A stretch of DNA of 34,396 nucleotides from Butyrivibrio sp. (lineage in GTDB: Bacteria > Bacillota > Clostridia > Lachnospirales > Lachnospiraceae): positions 1 through 34,396 of the forward strand of contig JAGAAO010000040.1 of assembly GCA_017615275.1 (NCBI GenBank), in the 5' to 3' direction. Both the position numbers and the translations under genes were made by a program. Below the pieces are notes generated by a model, which did not search any database, had not been told where the DNA came from, and saw only the letters and a list, made by a program, of their open reading frames with translations. Shown here in pieces: positions 16,500 through 26,090 of this stretch. Positions within the stretch are counted from its first letter, which is position 1, and every line of letters begins with the position of its first letter.

Positions 16500-17798
16500 A
16501 TGTTTGATATGGCTAATGAAATGACTTACAAGGATATCTTTAAGGACAGACAATACAGAAAGATTTTATTTTCTAATCTGATCAACAGGTTTGGAGACTC
16601 GATAGATGCAATAGCATTTACATGGCTTATTTATCAGATCACGCAGAGTGCTTCGTGGGCTGCACTCATTTACGGACTCAACAGGCTTCCAAATATTGTG
16701 CTTCAGCCTTTTCTCGGTCCGATAGTCGAAAAGACGGATAAAAAGAAAGTCATTGTGTCTTCTCATATTATAAGAGGAATCACAATTGCGGTATTTGCAT
16801 TTATGTACATAGCGGGTATGGTAACACCGTATATATTGACCGCGTTTACAATTTTGATCACGACGATTGAATCTTTCAATCTCCCTGCATCAACAGCTAT
16901 CATTCCTCTTGTTGTAAAAAAAGAGAAGCTGGCACACGCGATCAGCTTAAATTCATGCTTGTCGAACGTTGCAACACTTATAGGAACAGGTCTTTCAGGT
17001 GTTATACTCGCAAACCTCGGAGTACAATTTGCAATGCTTGTCGATGTCTCCACATTCTTTTTGGCAGCGCTTATTATCTTGCCGTTAAAGACCAATCAAA
17101 GCTCTGCTGATTCAAATGCCCCCAAAGCCGCTGAACAGAATTCATATTTCTCATTGCTTAAAGACGGCATTAAATATTTACTTGGTAACCATATAATAAT
17201 GAACATATGCTTCATTGCCTTACTTATGAATTTCTTTTTGGTACCACTCAACGCATTGGAAGCTCCGATTGCCGAAGAAATTTACGGCTTGGGAAGCGGA
17301 ATACTGAGCGTTATGGGAATGGCAGGCGCGATAGGTGGAATCTTCGGCGCAGTTATAATTCCCAAGATAATAGCTAAACTCTCTGTAAAAAAAGTCCTTG
17401 TTTACGGAGGTTCAGCAATGGGTATATTCATGTTTATCCTGTCACTTGGCGGATATTTTAAGGGAATGCTTGTTCCCGGATATCTCCTTGCAGGTATCAG
17501 CTTTTTTATGATGGCGACAGCCGCATCTGTCTTAAATGGGACAATAGATATACAGTTCGGAAAAAACTGCGAAAAAGAATATCTTGCAAGAGTAGGCTCT
17601 GTTATTGGCGCCATCTCCATAACTGCGATGCCGATCGGTTCTTTTATAATAAGTTTTTTATCAATAAATATAAGCACTTCAGTCTTGCTTGCATCATACG
17701 GGATCATGTTTACGATACTGATGATCCTAGTATTTATAAGTAACATGGATTTTGAAACAAAGGAAAAGGACGTAGAAAATGAAACTAAAACTATCTGA
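16500..17798 (+). CDS. MFS transporter (EntS/MFS_3-like exporter)
   Basis: A 432-residue integral membrane protein with about 12 hydrophobic segments, of the major facilitator superfamily. The N-terminal FSNLINRFGDSIDAIAFTWLIYQ and the PFLGPIVEKTDKKKVIVSSHIIRG loop resemble the MFS_3/EntS and macrolide-efflux-like group. The substrate is unknown. The start is either 16500 or 16509; GAGGAAGG lies just upstream and gives the better spacing for 16509. The 3' end overlaps the next gene, an XRE/TPR regulator, by 20 bases, so the two are translationally coupled. Confidence 0.88.
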   Translation: MFDMANEMTYKDIFKDRQYRKILFSNLINRFGDSIDAIAFTWLIYQITQSASWAALIYGLNRLPNIVLQPFLGPIVEKTDKKKVIVSSHIIRGITIAVFAFMYIAGMVTPYILTAFTILITTIESFNLPASTAIIPLVVKKEKLAHAISLNSCLSNVATLIGTGLSGVILANLGVQFAMLVDVSTFFLAALIILPLKTNQSSADSNAPKAAEQNSYFSLLKDGIKYLLGNHIIMNICFIALLMNFFLVPLNALEAPIAEEIYGLGSGILSVMGMAGAIGGIFGAVIIPKIIAKLSVKKVLVYGGSAMGIFMFILSLGGYFKGMLVPGYLLAGISFFMMATAASVLNGTIDIQFGKNCEKEYLARVGSVIGAISITAMPIGSFIISFLSINISTSVLLASYGIMFTILMILVFISNMDFETKEKDVENETKTI

Positions 17799-18900
17799 CA
17801 ACATAAAAAAATACAGAAAAGAAATGGAACTCACACAGGAAGGGCTTGCCGATGCCATCGGTGTCACAGTAGGCGCCGTATCCAAATGGGAAAGAGGAAG
17901 TAACACCCCTGATATTGTTACTATGATGGAACTTGCTAACCTTTTTGATATCTCGCTTGATGAATTGGTAGGCTACGATATGTCGTCCAAAAAAATTGAA
18001 GACATGTGTGCCAGAATAGAATCACTCGGATTGGAACACCGTTTTGACGAAGCGATAAAAGAAGCCGGTGATGCCATATTGCGCTATCCTCACAACTTCA
18101 AAGTGCTTCATACATATGCGGATATCTATTTACTCAAAACAATGGAAACCCTAAATCCGGATGACGCAGAAAAAGGAATCTCGCTCTTTAACGAAGCTCT
18201 TCGCCACATATCTCAGAATAATGATCCTGAAATAAACAAATATAATATTAAGACAAAGATTGCTCATCTGTATATAGAAGTCGATCCCGAGAAAGCACTT
18301 GAACACCTAAAAGAAATCAATTTCAACAATAATCTCTGCAACGAGATTGCACTTGTTCTACAGCATCTCGGAAGGACAACCGAAGCTCTTGATAACTTTA
18401 CTCTTGCCCTTATACAGAATCATAGCGATCAGTGCCTTATTGTGATAAATTTCGCATGGGCGCTAATTGATACAGATAAAAATTGTAATCTCAGAAAAGC
18501 AATAGAGCTGCTCGATATTCAACTTGCCATATGCGATGCATACAGTTACCAAGATAAGATAACCTACATTTATAAAAACAAATTGTTATTGATGATTTCA
18601 AAAGCCTGCCTCTATTCATTGCTCGATGACCAAAAAGAAATGAAAAACTGCGTTAAAGAGACCCAGCGCATGAGCAAACTATTTTGTAGCGTCAATCCAC
18701 CTTTGGATATTGAAGATTTTTTTAAGTTTAATTTCTCATCAGAAAAACACCATCCTTACGACATGTACGGGAATGATGCAAATACAGGTATAGACACTTT
18801 TCTTCAAAGAAAAGTGGATACGATGTCCGGAAAAAAACGCGAGTGCATACAACGCGTCATCGATTACTGGAATAATACAAAAGAAGTCTCGGCTAATTAA
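17779..18900 (+). CDS. XRE-family HTH regulator with TPR-like C-terminal region
   Basis: A 373-residue protein with an N-terminal Cro/C1-type HTH (about residues 6-62: LSDNIKKYRKEMELTQEGLA, then AVSKWERGSNTPDI). A long helical region follows, with TPR-like spacing (ALEHLKEINF, HLGRTTEALDNFTLAL, CLIVINFAWALIDTDKN). HTH-TPR proteins often sense a peptide or small ligand through the TPR part. It overlaps the MFS gene, so it probably controls its own operon, though this is an inference. AAGGA precedes the ATG. The stop codon lies in the loop of the downstream terminator. Confidence 0.88.
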   Translation: MKLKLSDNIKKYRKEMELTQEGLADAIGVTVGAVSKWERGSNTPDIVTMMELANLFDISLDELVGYDMSSKKIEDMCARIESLGLEHRFDEAIKEAGDAILRYPHNFKVLHTYADIYLLKTMETLNPDDAEKGISLFNEALRHISQNNDPEINKYNIKTKIAHLYIEVDPEKALEHLKEINFNNNLCNEIALVLQHLGRTTEALDNFTLALIQNHSDQCLIVINFAWALIDTDKNCNLRKAIELLDIQLAICDAYSYQDKITYIYKNKLLLMISKACLYSLLDDQKEMKNCVKETQRMSKLFCSVNPPLDIEDFFKFNFSSEKHHPYDMYGNDANTGIDTFLQRKVDTMSGKKRECIQRVIDYWNNTKEVSAN

Positions 18901-18913
18901 GCCGGGACTTCTT
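18881..18913. terminator. Bidirectional terminator between the XRE/TPR gene and phoH
   Basis: AAGAAGTCTCGGCT (18881-18894) pairs with AGCCGGGACTTCTT (18900-18913) with one mismatch. The 5-base loop contains most of the TAA stop codon of the regulator. The T-tract is interrupted on both strands (TTTTGTATTATT on the minus strand). Confidence 0.75.
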
Positions 18914-18935
18914 GCTTATTCTTTATGAAGATTTA

Positions 18936-20327
18936 TTAAAAATCTTTTTTGTCACGCATTCTTTCAATGGCGTCCATAGCGAGATGACTTCTCTCACACT
19001 CTGAAGCGGACAGAGATATCTGCCAGCAGAAAGGGCTGCCCTTCATATGTTCCGATGCATATGACAATCCGTTTGTCCTCTCATCAAGGAACGGTCTGTC
19101 TATCTGGTTCGGATCTCCCAAAAGGATTATCTTGGTGTCCTTTCCTGCTCTTGTGATGATACCTTTTGCCTGTGTAGGAGTCATGTTCTGCGCTTCATCT
19201 ATAATAAGGTAGGTCTTAAGTATTGACCTTCCTCTTATAAAGTTAAGCGCTTCACACTGAATAATTCCTCTATCAAAAACTTCATCAGTTTTATCATTGA
19301 GTTCTTTTTCATCCTTATAGCGTTCTTCCTCGTTGGAATCGATAAGCTGTTCAAGGTTATCGATTATAGGACGCATAAGAGGTGAGATCTTTTCCTGCTC
19401 GTCGCCGGGTAAAAATCCTATATCATCGTCAAACTGAGAATTTGGTCTACAAACAAGAATTCTTCTGTACTCCCCCGTAGGCCTGTTTAAGAGTTTCTCA
19501 AGTCCCACAGCAAGTGAATAGAAAGTCTTGGCTGTTCCCGCCATTCCTTTGACAATTACAAGCGGTGCTACATCAGCCGGCTGCATAAGAGCTTCCTGAA
19601 GGAAATACTGACCTGCATTTCTCGGCTTAACACCGTAGGGCTGGCTCTTTTCATAATCAAGCTTTTTGATAAAGCCGTTTGAGACTCTGCCCATCTGAGT
19701 TTTATTATTGGATTGATCTGCTCTCACCACAACAAACTCGTTTTCGTAAAGATCCGGCTTATACTGTTTACCTTCTTCATCACAGCAATAAACCTTATCT
19801 ATAGGGATGCCTTTTTTCTTGAAATCCTTAAAGGCATCTTCGGGAGCATACACGTCAACTCGTCCGCTGTACTGCTCTCCGCCCCCTGCAACCTGCTCAG
19901 TGGTAAAGTCCTCGGATCTCATACTGAGTATCTGAGCCTTTATCCTCATGAGAATGTCCTTGGTTACAAGAACTACCTGCTCTTTCCTCGTATCTGAAAG
20001 CCCTTTACATACCTTCAAAATACGATTGTCGGACTTGTGCTCCGACATGTCTTGAGGAAGCTCAACATCCTTGAAGTTCTTTTCAACCCTCAGAACTCCA
20101 CCGTTATCGAGCTTGACCCCTGCAACCAGATCGCCTGTGCCCCTCATTTGTTCGAGGATTCTGATTGCCTCGCGTACATTCGCTCCTCTCTCGCCCTCAT
20201 CACGCTTATGGGCGTCAAGTTCTTCTAAGACTACCAGCGGAAGAACGACCTCGTTATCATCGAAGCACTTCAAGGCGTGTGGTGCCTGAATCAAAACGTT
20301 GGTGTCCAGTACGTAGATCTTCTTCAT
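18936..20327 (-). CDS. PhoH-family ATPase with N-terminal PIN domain
   Basis: The 463-residue protein joins a PIN RNase domain (about residues 3-140, opening IYVLDTNVLI with Asp8) to a PhoH-type ATPase domain. Walker A is GMAGTAKT (261-268) and Walker B is YLIIDEAQN (Asp377-Glu378). PIN-PhoH proteins (PhoH2/YlaK type) are thought to be ATP-dependent RNA helicase/ribonucleases; the cellular role is poorly known. GGGGG lies seven bases before the ATG. An extended -10 promoter is seen just upstream. It is transcribed apart from sulP. Confidence 0.92.
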   Translation of the reverse strand: MKKIYVLDTNVLIQAPHALKCFDDNEVVLPLVVLEELDAHKRDEGERGANVREAIRILEQMRGTGDLVAGVKLDNGGVLRVEKNFKDVELPQDMSEHKSDNRILKVCKGLSDTRKEQVVLVTKDILMRIKAQILSMRSEDFTTEQVAGGGEQYSGRVDVYAPEDAFKDFKKKGIPIDKVYCCDEEGKQYKPDLYENEFVVVRADQSNNKTQMGRVSNGFIKKLDYEKSQPYGVKPRNAGQYFLQEALMQPADVAPLVIVKGMAGTAKTFYSLAVGLEKLLNRPTGEYRRILVCRPNSQFDDDIGFLPGDEQEKISPLMRPIIDNLEQLIDSNEEERYKDEKELNDKTDEVFDRGIIQCEALNFIRGRSILKTYLIIDEAQNMTPTQAKGIITRAGKDTKIILLGDPNQIDRPFLDERTNGLSYASEHMKGSPFCWQISLSASECERSHLAMDAIERMRDKKDF

Positions 20328-20363
20328 ACGCGGTCCCCCTATATTTATATGACTTGTACATTA

Positions 20364-20390
20364 ATTATACCACATCTTGTGTTCAGGCAA
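20364..20390 (-). promoter_or_regulatory. Promoter of the phoH-like gene
   Basis: On the minus strand TGG precedes a perfect TATAAT (20369-20364), an extended -10. A TTGCCT box (20390-20385) is only 15 bases upstream, so the -10 element is the main evidence. Confidence 0.55.
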
Positions 20391-20442
20391 CCATTTATAT
20401 GATATATTGTCACAAGTCAGGGGGGCAGGCTGCGACGGCGTA

Positions 20443-22086
20443 TTAAATCTCGGCGGCACGCTTAAGAGCATCATCGATGTGAGGTCTGAAATTCTCACGT
20501 CCCACAAGGTCTACAAATCCGTCTTTTTCCATCGTATTTAAAGGCTGCTCGTTTACGTGTGAGAACACCATGGTTACGTTGTGTCTCTTACACTTCTCAT
20601 AGAGCTGCTCAAACGAATGCATCGCTGTTGCATCGATTGCAGGAACACCTCTCATACGGATAACAAGTACTCTTGTGAAATCCTTAAAGCCAATCTCCGC
20701 GATCTGCTCAGCATCACCGAAGAACATAGGTCCGCTGATTTCATATACACGAACATGCTTTGGAATATCTTTGAGGTCGGATCCGTCCGGATCATCCTCA
20801 GGATCATAGTACTTCCAGCCCTTTACTCTCGACTCCTCGCTCATTCTCTTCATAAAAAGAACGCAGGCTGTAACCATTCCGATCTCGATTGCTACAACAA
20901 GGTCAAATACTATAGTGAGAACGAAAGTCATTACAAGTACCAGAATATCGCTTTTAGGAGCAGTCTTGCAAAGGTGTGTAAACGTCTTATACTGGCACAT
21001 ATTGTATGCGACCATGAACAAGATAGCCGCTATGGTAGGCATAGGAATAAGCGCCGCAAAAGGCATAAGTACCACAAGCACAAGTACAAGACATACAGAA
21101 TGGATCATTCCGGCAATAGGGGTTCTTCCGCCGTTTTTGATATTGGCAGCAGTACGCGCGATAGCACCTGTTGCAGGAATACCGCCAAAGAGTGCCGATC
21201 CGATGTTACCTACACCCTGAGCCACAAGTTCCATATTGGATCTGTGCTTGGAATCAATCATGCTGTCCGCAACAACGCATGACAAAAGAGATTCTATCGC
21301 AGCAAGGATTGCGATGGTAAAACCGTCTCCCGCCACTTCTCTAAGTGTCTTAAAGCTAAATACAGGGAATCTGAGCGCAGGAAGCTGTCCCTTGATTTCA
21401 TAGAGATCCCCTATTGTATTGACATTCATATTAAGGAATTTAACCATCAAAATACCTACGATAACCGCGATAAGCGATCCCGGTATCTTCTTGCTGACCT
21501 TAGGCCAGACTATCTGTATAGCAAGACAAATAACGCCCACAATAAGCGCACTGTAATTGATAGTGGAAATATTTCTTCCGATAGCCGACATCTTATCTAC
21601 CGTTTCTACAGTGGCTGTTCCCGCAGGATATGTAAGTCCCAAAAAGTCTTTAATCTGTCCGACAAAAATGGTAACGGCAATACCCGCCGTGAATCCGGTG
21701 GTAATTGTATAAGGGATGAATTTAATAAGCGATCCCAATTTAAAAACACCCATCAAAACCAATATTATTCCGGCGAATATCGTAGCAAGAGCAAGCCCTT
21801 CCATTCCTTTATTGGCAACAATTCCTGCAACTATAGTTGCAAAAGCTGCTGTAGGTCCTGCAATCTGAACTCGGCTTCCACCAAGAAAAGAGATGATAAA
21901 TCCCGCTACTATCGCGGTATAAAGTCCTTCCTCAGGTCCGACTCCGGATGCAAGCGCAAGCGCAATAGAAAGAGGAAGCGCAATGATCGCAACAATTATT
22001 CCCGAAATAAGATCCTGAGAGAACTGCTTACCGGTATATCCTTTCAACACGGTAAACAACATTGGTTTCAATTTTTCGTTTTCCAT
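20443..22086 (-). CDS. SulP-family anion transporter with STAS domain
   Basis: A 547-residue membrane protein of the SLC26/SulP family. The transmembrane domain covers about residues 20-400, with DLISGIIVAIIALPLSIALA, GGSRVQIAGPTAAF and the GGIPATGAIARTAANIKNGG signature. A C-terminal cytosolic STAS domain covers about 430-547, with RMRGVPAIDATAMHSFEQLY. Members carry sulfate, bicarbonate or dicarboxylates; the substrate cannot be told here. GGGAG lies seven bases before the ATG. It follows the terminator of the opp operon. Confidence 0.93.
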   Translation of the reverse strand: MENEKLKPMLFTVLKGYTGKQFSQDLISGIIVAIIALPLSIALALASGVGPEEGLYTAIVAGFIISFLGGSRVQIAGPTAAFATIVAGIVANKGMEGLALATIFAGIILVLMGVFKLGSLIKFIPYTITTGFTAGIAVTIFVGQIKDFLGLTYPAGTATVETVDKMSAIGRNISTINYSALIVGVICLAIQIVWPKVSKKIPGSLIAVIVGILMVKFLNMNVNTIGDLYEIKGQLPALRFPVFSFKTLREVAGDGFTIAILAAIESLLSCVVADSMIDSKHRSNMELVAQGVGNIGSALFGGIPATGAIARTAANIKNGGRTPIAGMIHSVCLVLVLVVLMPFAALIPMPTIAAILFMVAYNMCQYKTFTHLCKTAPKSDILVLVMTFVLTIVFDLVVAIEIGMVTACVLFMKRMSEESRVKGWKYYDPEDDPDGSDLKDIPKHVRVYEISGPMFFGDAEQIAEIGFKDFTRVLVIRMRGVPAIDATAMHSFEQLYEKCKRHNVTMVFSHVNEQPLNTMEKDGFVDLVGRENFRPHIDDALKRAAEI

Positions 22087-22118
22087 AACAAATCTCCCTT
22101 TTTATTCCTTATAACTGC

Positions 22119-22154
22119 AAAAAACGTCGCCCCGGGCATACCGAGGCGGCGTTT
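22119..22154 (-). terminator. Terminator of the opp operon
   Basis: On the minus strand the arms AAACGCCGCC and GGCGACGTTT form a GC-rich stem with one wobble pair and further pairing inside, followed by six T. It lies about 20 bases after the oppA stop. Confidence 0.88.
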
Positions 22155-22175
22155 CATATTATAACACGTAATCAA

Positions 22176-24050
22176 TTACTTGTTAACTTTGCAATACATA
22201 AAATATTTAAATCCAAGAGGACTTGAGAAGAATCCGCTTACTGTATCATCTATCATGTAAAGATCTGTGTAGAAGTAGATAGGGCAGATGCATCCTGTAG
22301 ACATAAGGAGATCCTCAGCTCTATGCATAAGAGCATAACGTGTCTTAGGATCTGTGCAAACCTTGATATCCTTAACAACTACATCATATGTCTCAGCCCA
22401 TGTTCCGTTCTCAATCTTTGTATCATATCCAAGATCTGAAAGGTCAATGCTATATGCTGCTGTTTCAGCATTTGCACCCTTACCGAGCTGAGCATCGTTG
22501 TTTCCTGATGCTGTTGTCCAAAGATCAAGGAATGAAATAGGATCGTTGTAATCTCCGAGCCATCCGTTACGTGCTACAGAGAAGTCACCCGCCTTACGAG
22601 TCTCAAGGAATGTAGCCCACTCCTGGTTCTCAAGGTTGAAGTTGATTCCAACACCTGCAAGTTCAGCCTGTACAGCTTCTGCGATAGCCTTGTGGCCTTC
22701 GTTTGTGTTGTAAAGGTATGTAAATGTAGGAATGTCTGTGAACTTTCCTGAAGCTTCATCATAAGTATAATACTTCTTAAGTGTATTAACAGCCTTTGTC
22801 CAGTTGTCTTCGTAAGCATCCTCTGTTACATCAAAGTAACCTGTAATATTCTTATCGGGACCTGCATTCTCATAGAACTGAGATCCGTCTTCATCTGTAA
22901 GACCCATAGCAACGAATGAAGAAGCAGGTACCTGTCCTCCCTTTGCTACATCATTTACAATATAGTTTCTGTCGATAAGAAGTGCAATCGCATTACGAAT
23001 CTCATTTTCTGCCTTTACCTTCTCTGCACCTGAAAGTGTGCTTGACTTAGGAAGAAGGCTCTGGTTGTTATTCCAGCAGATATAATATGTTCCAAGCTGA
23101 CCTTCGCATACAAACTCAGAAGGATACTGATCTTTGAGGTTAGGAATCTCGTTTGTGGGAACATCATCAATGAACTCCCATGATCCGTTCTCAAAGTTTG
23201 CAAGCATGTTGTTTGTATCGTCTGAAAGGTAGAAGTTGATCTCATTCATTGTTATATCAGCTGCATCAATGAAATCTTCTCTCTTTGTAAGAGTGATAAC
23301 TGAGTTATGATCCCATGATCCCATTGTATATGCACCGTTACATACATATGTAGAAGGCTCTGTTGCCCATCCCTCATTTGCAACAACATCCTCACGAACA
23401 GGCATGTATGCAGGGAATGCAAGAAGCTCATTCCAGTAAGGAACATCGTTCTTAAGTGTAACTTCGATAGTCTTGTCATCTTTTGCTTCTGCATTAAGCT
23501 TAAGATCAGGTGATGCGCCTTCTGCGACCATCTCATCATAGCCGGCAACAACATCAAACATATAACCGTAATCAGCAGCAAGTGCGGGACCTGCAGCACG
23601 GTTCCAAGCAAATACGAAATCACTCGCAGTTACAGGCTTTCCGTCTGACCATGTAAGCCCATCTTTAAGCGTATAAGTATAAGTTACTGTTCCGTCAGGG
23701 TTTGATTTACCCTCTGTCAACTCTGTAGCACAATCAGGCTGAAGCTCAACCTTTCCCTGTGCATTGAGGCCCCATTTAGCAAGACCTGAGAAAAGATGTG
23801 TGATGAGTGTTGCGCCATCAACTGAAGAGTTCAATGCGGGATCAAGTGATGCGGGCTCAGAAGCAAGACAAACGTTAATAACGCCTGAATTCTTTCCTTC
23901 TTCGTTTGCTGCATTACCTGTTGACTCTGTAGCATCTTTCTGTGTTGACTGTCTTTCTTTTTCTGCGGATGTATCAGCATCTTTACCGCAAGCAACCAGG
24001 CTCAGTAACATACTTGATGCAAGAAGTACTGAGAGTAATTTCTTTTTCAT
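22176..24050 (-). CDS. oppA: Oligopeptide ABC transporter, substrate-binding lipoprotein
   Basis: A 624-residue family-5 extracellular solute-binding protein. The signal peptide MKKKLLSVLLASSMLLSLVAC ends in a good lipobox (LVAC, Cys21). The mature part opens with a Glu/Asp/Lys/Asn-rich linker and then VINVCLASEPASLDPALNSS, typical of OppA. It should capture peptides outside the membrane for OppBCDF. AAGGAGG lies just upstream of the ATG. It is the last gene of the operon and ends at a strong terminator. Confidence 0.94.
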   Translation of the reverse strand: MKKKLLSVLLASSMLLSLVACGKDADTSAEKERQSTQKDATESTGNAANEEGKNSGVINVCLASEPASLDPALNSSVDGATLITHLFSGLAKWGLNAQGKVELQPDCATELTEGKSNPDGTVTYTYTLKDGLTWSDGKPVTASDFVFAWNRAAGPALAADYGYMFDVVAGYDEMVAEGASPDLKLNAEAKDDKTIEVTLKNDVPYWNELLAFPAYMPVREDVVANEGWATEPSTYVCNGAYTMGSWDHNSVITLTKREDFIDAADITMNEINFYLSDDTNNMLANFENGSWEFIDDVPTNEIPNLKDQYPSEFVCEGQLGTYYICWNNNQSLLPKSSTLSGAEKVKAENEIRNAIALLIDRNYIVNDVAKGGQVPASSFVAMGLTDEDGSQFYENAGPDKNITGYFDVTEDAYEDNWTKAVNTLKKYYTYDEASGKFTDIPTFTYLYNTNEGHKAIAEAVQAELAGVGINFNLENQEWATFLETRKAGDFSVARNGWLGDYNDPISFLDLWTTASGNNDAQLGKGANAETAAYSIDLSDLGYDTKIENGTWAETYDVVVKDIKVCTDPKTRYALMHRAEDLLMSTGCICPIYFYTDLYMIDDTVSGFFSSPLGFKYFMYCKVNK

Positions 24051-24086
24051 AATTTTCCTCCTTTTAATTATGAATCTTATTTATCA

Positions 24087-25073
24087 TTAGTTGGCATCCT
24101 CCACATGATGACACGCAACATAGTGACCTGTACTTACTTCCTTGAATTCAGGCATACTCTCTGCGCAATCTGCCTTTGCATAAGGGCATCTTGTACGGAA
24201 AGGACATCCTGAAGGCGCATTCAACGGACTGGGTATATCGCCCGAAAGAATTATACGCTGGTTTGCTCTTGCAATCTTGGGATCCGGAATAGGAACCGCT
24301 GAAAGAAGAGATTTGCTGTATGGATGAAGCGGGTGATTATAAATCTCATCCGCATCTGCAAGCTCAACCATTTTGCCGAGGTACATAACTGCTATTCTAT
24401 CACTTATATGACGAACAACCAACAAATCGTGAGCGATAAACAGATAAGTAAGTCCAAGTTTATCCTGAAGTTCGTCAAACATATTGATTACCTGCGCCTG
24501 AATTGAAACGTCCAGAGCTGATACAGGCTCGTCGCACACTATAAATTCGGGATTTACGGAAAGCGATCTTGCAATACCGATACGCTGTCTCTGTCCGCCT
24601 GAAAACTCGTGTGCATATCTTGAAGCATGCTCACTGTTAAGTCCAACATAGTTCATGAGCTCAAGTATGCGTTCTCTTCTCTCTGCCTTTGTCTTATAAA
24701 GCTTATGGATATCGAGAGGCTCACCGATAATATCGGAAACGGTCATTCTGGGATTAAGTGAAGAATAAGGATCCTGGAATACCATTGTTGCCTTTTTTCT
24801 GAATTCTTTAATATCCTTCTTTGTCTTTATAAGCTTGCCATCATACCAAATTTCTCCGTCAGTCGGCTTATATAAATTAAGAATTGTTCTTCCAACGGTT
24901 GTCTTACCACATCCTGACTCACCTACAAGTCCGAGTGTTTCTCCTTTTTTAATAGCAAAAGATACATCATCAACCGCTTTTAAATATTTGCTTTTTAGAA
25001 AACCTACATTAATATTAAAGTACTCTTTTAAATGTTTAATTTCAACGAGATTTTTTTCGTTATTTCCACTCAT
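24087..25073 (-). CDS. oppF: Oligopeptide ABC transporter ATPase OppF
   Basis: A 328-residue ABC ATPase. Walker A is GESGCGKTT (about residues 52-60), the signature is [15 protein letters not shown] and Walker B is [12 protein letters not shown]. The C-terminal oligopeptide/dipeptide extension ([20 protein letters not shown]) has four Cys, which in related ABC proteins hold an Fe-S cluster. Its ATG overlaps the oppD stop (ATGA), so the two are coupled. Confidence 0.95.
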   Translation of the reverse strand: MSGNNEKNLVEIKHLKEYFNINVGFLKSKYLKAVDDVSFAIKKGETLGLVGESGCGKTTVGRTILNLYKPTDGEIWYDGKLIKTKKDIKEFRKKATMVFQDPYSSLNPRMTVSDIIGEPLDIHKLYKTKAERRERILELMNYVGLNSEHASRYAHEFSGGQRQRIGIARSLSVNPEFIVCDEPVSALDVSIQAQVINMFDELQDKLGLTYLFIAHDLLVVRHISDRIAVMYLGKMVELADADEIYNHPLHPYSKSLLSAVPIPDPKIARANQRIILSGDIPSPLNAPSGCPFRTRCPYAKADCAESMPEFKEVSTGHYVACHHVEDAN

Positions 25074-26059
25074 GGTCTTTCACCGCCTTCCATCTGCTTC
25101 TTGATATTCATCCAGCAACCTGCTGCATGATCAGCATTGATCTGCATACGCTCTGCTCTTTCACGAAGACAGATTTTCATAGCAGCGTCACATCTGGGCG
25201 CAAAAGGACAACCCTTCGGCATATTAAGAAGGTCGATGGGTGTACCTGTTATAGGCTCAAGTTTCTTGCCTTCTTTTCCCTCTGTGGGAATGGAACGAAG
25301 TAATCCCTTTGTATATTCATGACAAGGATTGTAGAATATTTCATCTGCAGTTCCCTGCTCACATATCGATCCTGCGTACATTACGATAACCTCGTCGCAC
25401 ATCTGCGCAACTACACCAAGATCGTGTGTGATCATAATAATAGCCATTCCAAGCTCTTTCTGAAGTGACTTCATAAGATCAAGGATCTGTGCCTGAATTG
25501 TTACATCAAGAGCTGTTGTAGGCTCATCCGCAATAAGAATGTCAGGCTCACATGCAAGCGCCATGGCGATCATAACACGCTGTCTCATACCGCCTGAAAA
25601 CTCGTACGGATACTGCTTCATTCTCTTTTCGGGTTCATTTACGTTAACAAGCTTGAGCATCTCGATTGCGCGCTCTTTAGCCTGCTCTCTGTTTCTGTTT
25701 GTATGGAGGAGAATTGCCTCCATAAGCTGATGTCCGATTGTATATGTAGGGTTAAGTGATGTCATGGGATCCTGGAAAATGATTGAAACCTTATTTCCGC
25801 GGACTGTCTTCATGACTTTCTCACCGGCACCAACAAGCTCCTGACCGTCAAGTTTTATGGAACCAGAAACAATCTTACCTGCTCCCGCAAGTATCTGCAT
25901 AACTGAATATGCTGTTACAGACTTTCCGGAACCTGACTCTCCGACTATTCCGAGGACTTTGCCTCTGTCCAAATTAAATGATACACCATTAACTGCTTTA
26001 ACCTCTCCTGCGTCGGTAAAGAATGAGGTATGCAGATCTCTTACTTCCAATAAACTCAT
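25070..26059 (-). CDS. oppD: Oligopeptide ABC transporter ATPase OppD
   Basis: A 329-residue ABC ATPase. Walker A is GESGSGKS (about residues 40-47), the signature is [15 protein letters not shown] and Walker B is [12 protein letters not shown]. The C-terminal extension ([14 protein letters not shown]) has the Cys pattern of this family. It pairs with OppF to drive import. GGAG lies upstream of the ATG, and 31 bases separate it from oppC. Confidence 0.95.
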   Translation of the reverse strand: MSLLEVRDLHTSFFTDAGEVKAVNGVSFNLDRGKVLGIVGESGSGKSVTAYSVMQILAGAGKIVSGSIKLDGQELVGAGEKVMKTVRGNKVSIIFQDPMTSLNPTYTIGHQLMEAILLHTNRNREQAKERAIEMLKLVNVNEPEKRMKQYPYEFSGGMRQRVMIAMALACEPDILIADEPTTALDVTIQAQILDLMKSLQKELGMAIIMITHDLGVVAQMCDEVIVMYAGSICEQGTADEIFYNPCHEYTKGLLRSIPTEGKEGKKLEPITGTPIDLLNMPKGCPFAPRCDAAMKICLRERAERMQINADHAAGCWMNIKKQMEGGERP

Positions 26060-26090
26060 CTTTTAAAATCTCCTATCATAATTTGTCACA

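Noticed and set aside
20581-21282. Plus-strand ORF of 233 residues opposite the SulP gene
   Set aside because: It is antisense to a well-conserved membrane protein and is rich in Arg, Cys and His, as expected of a shadow frame.
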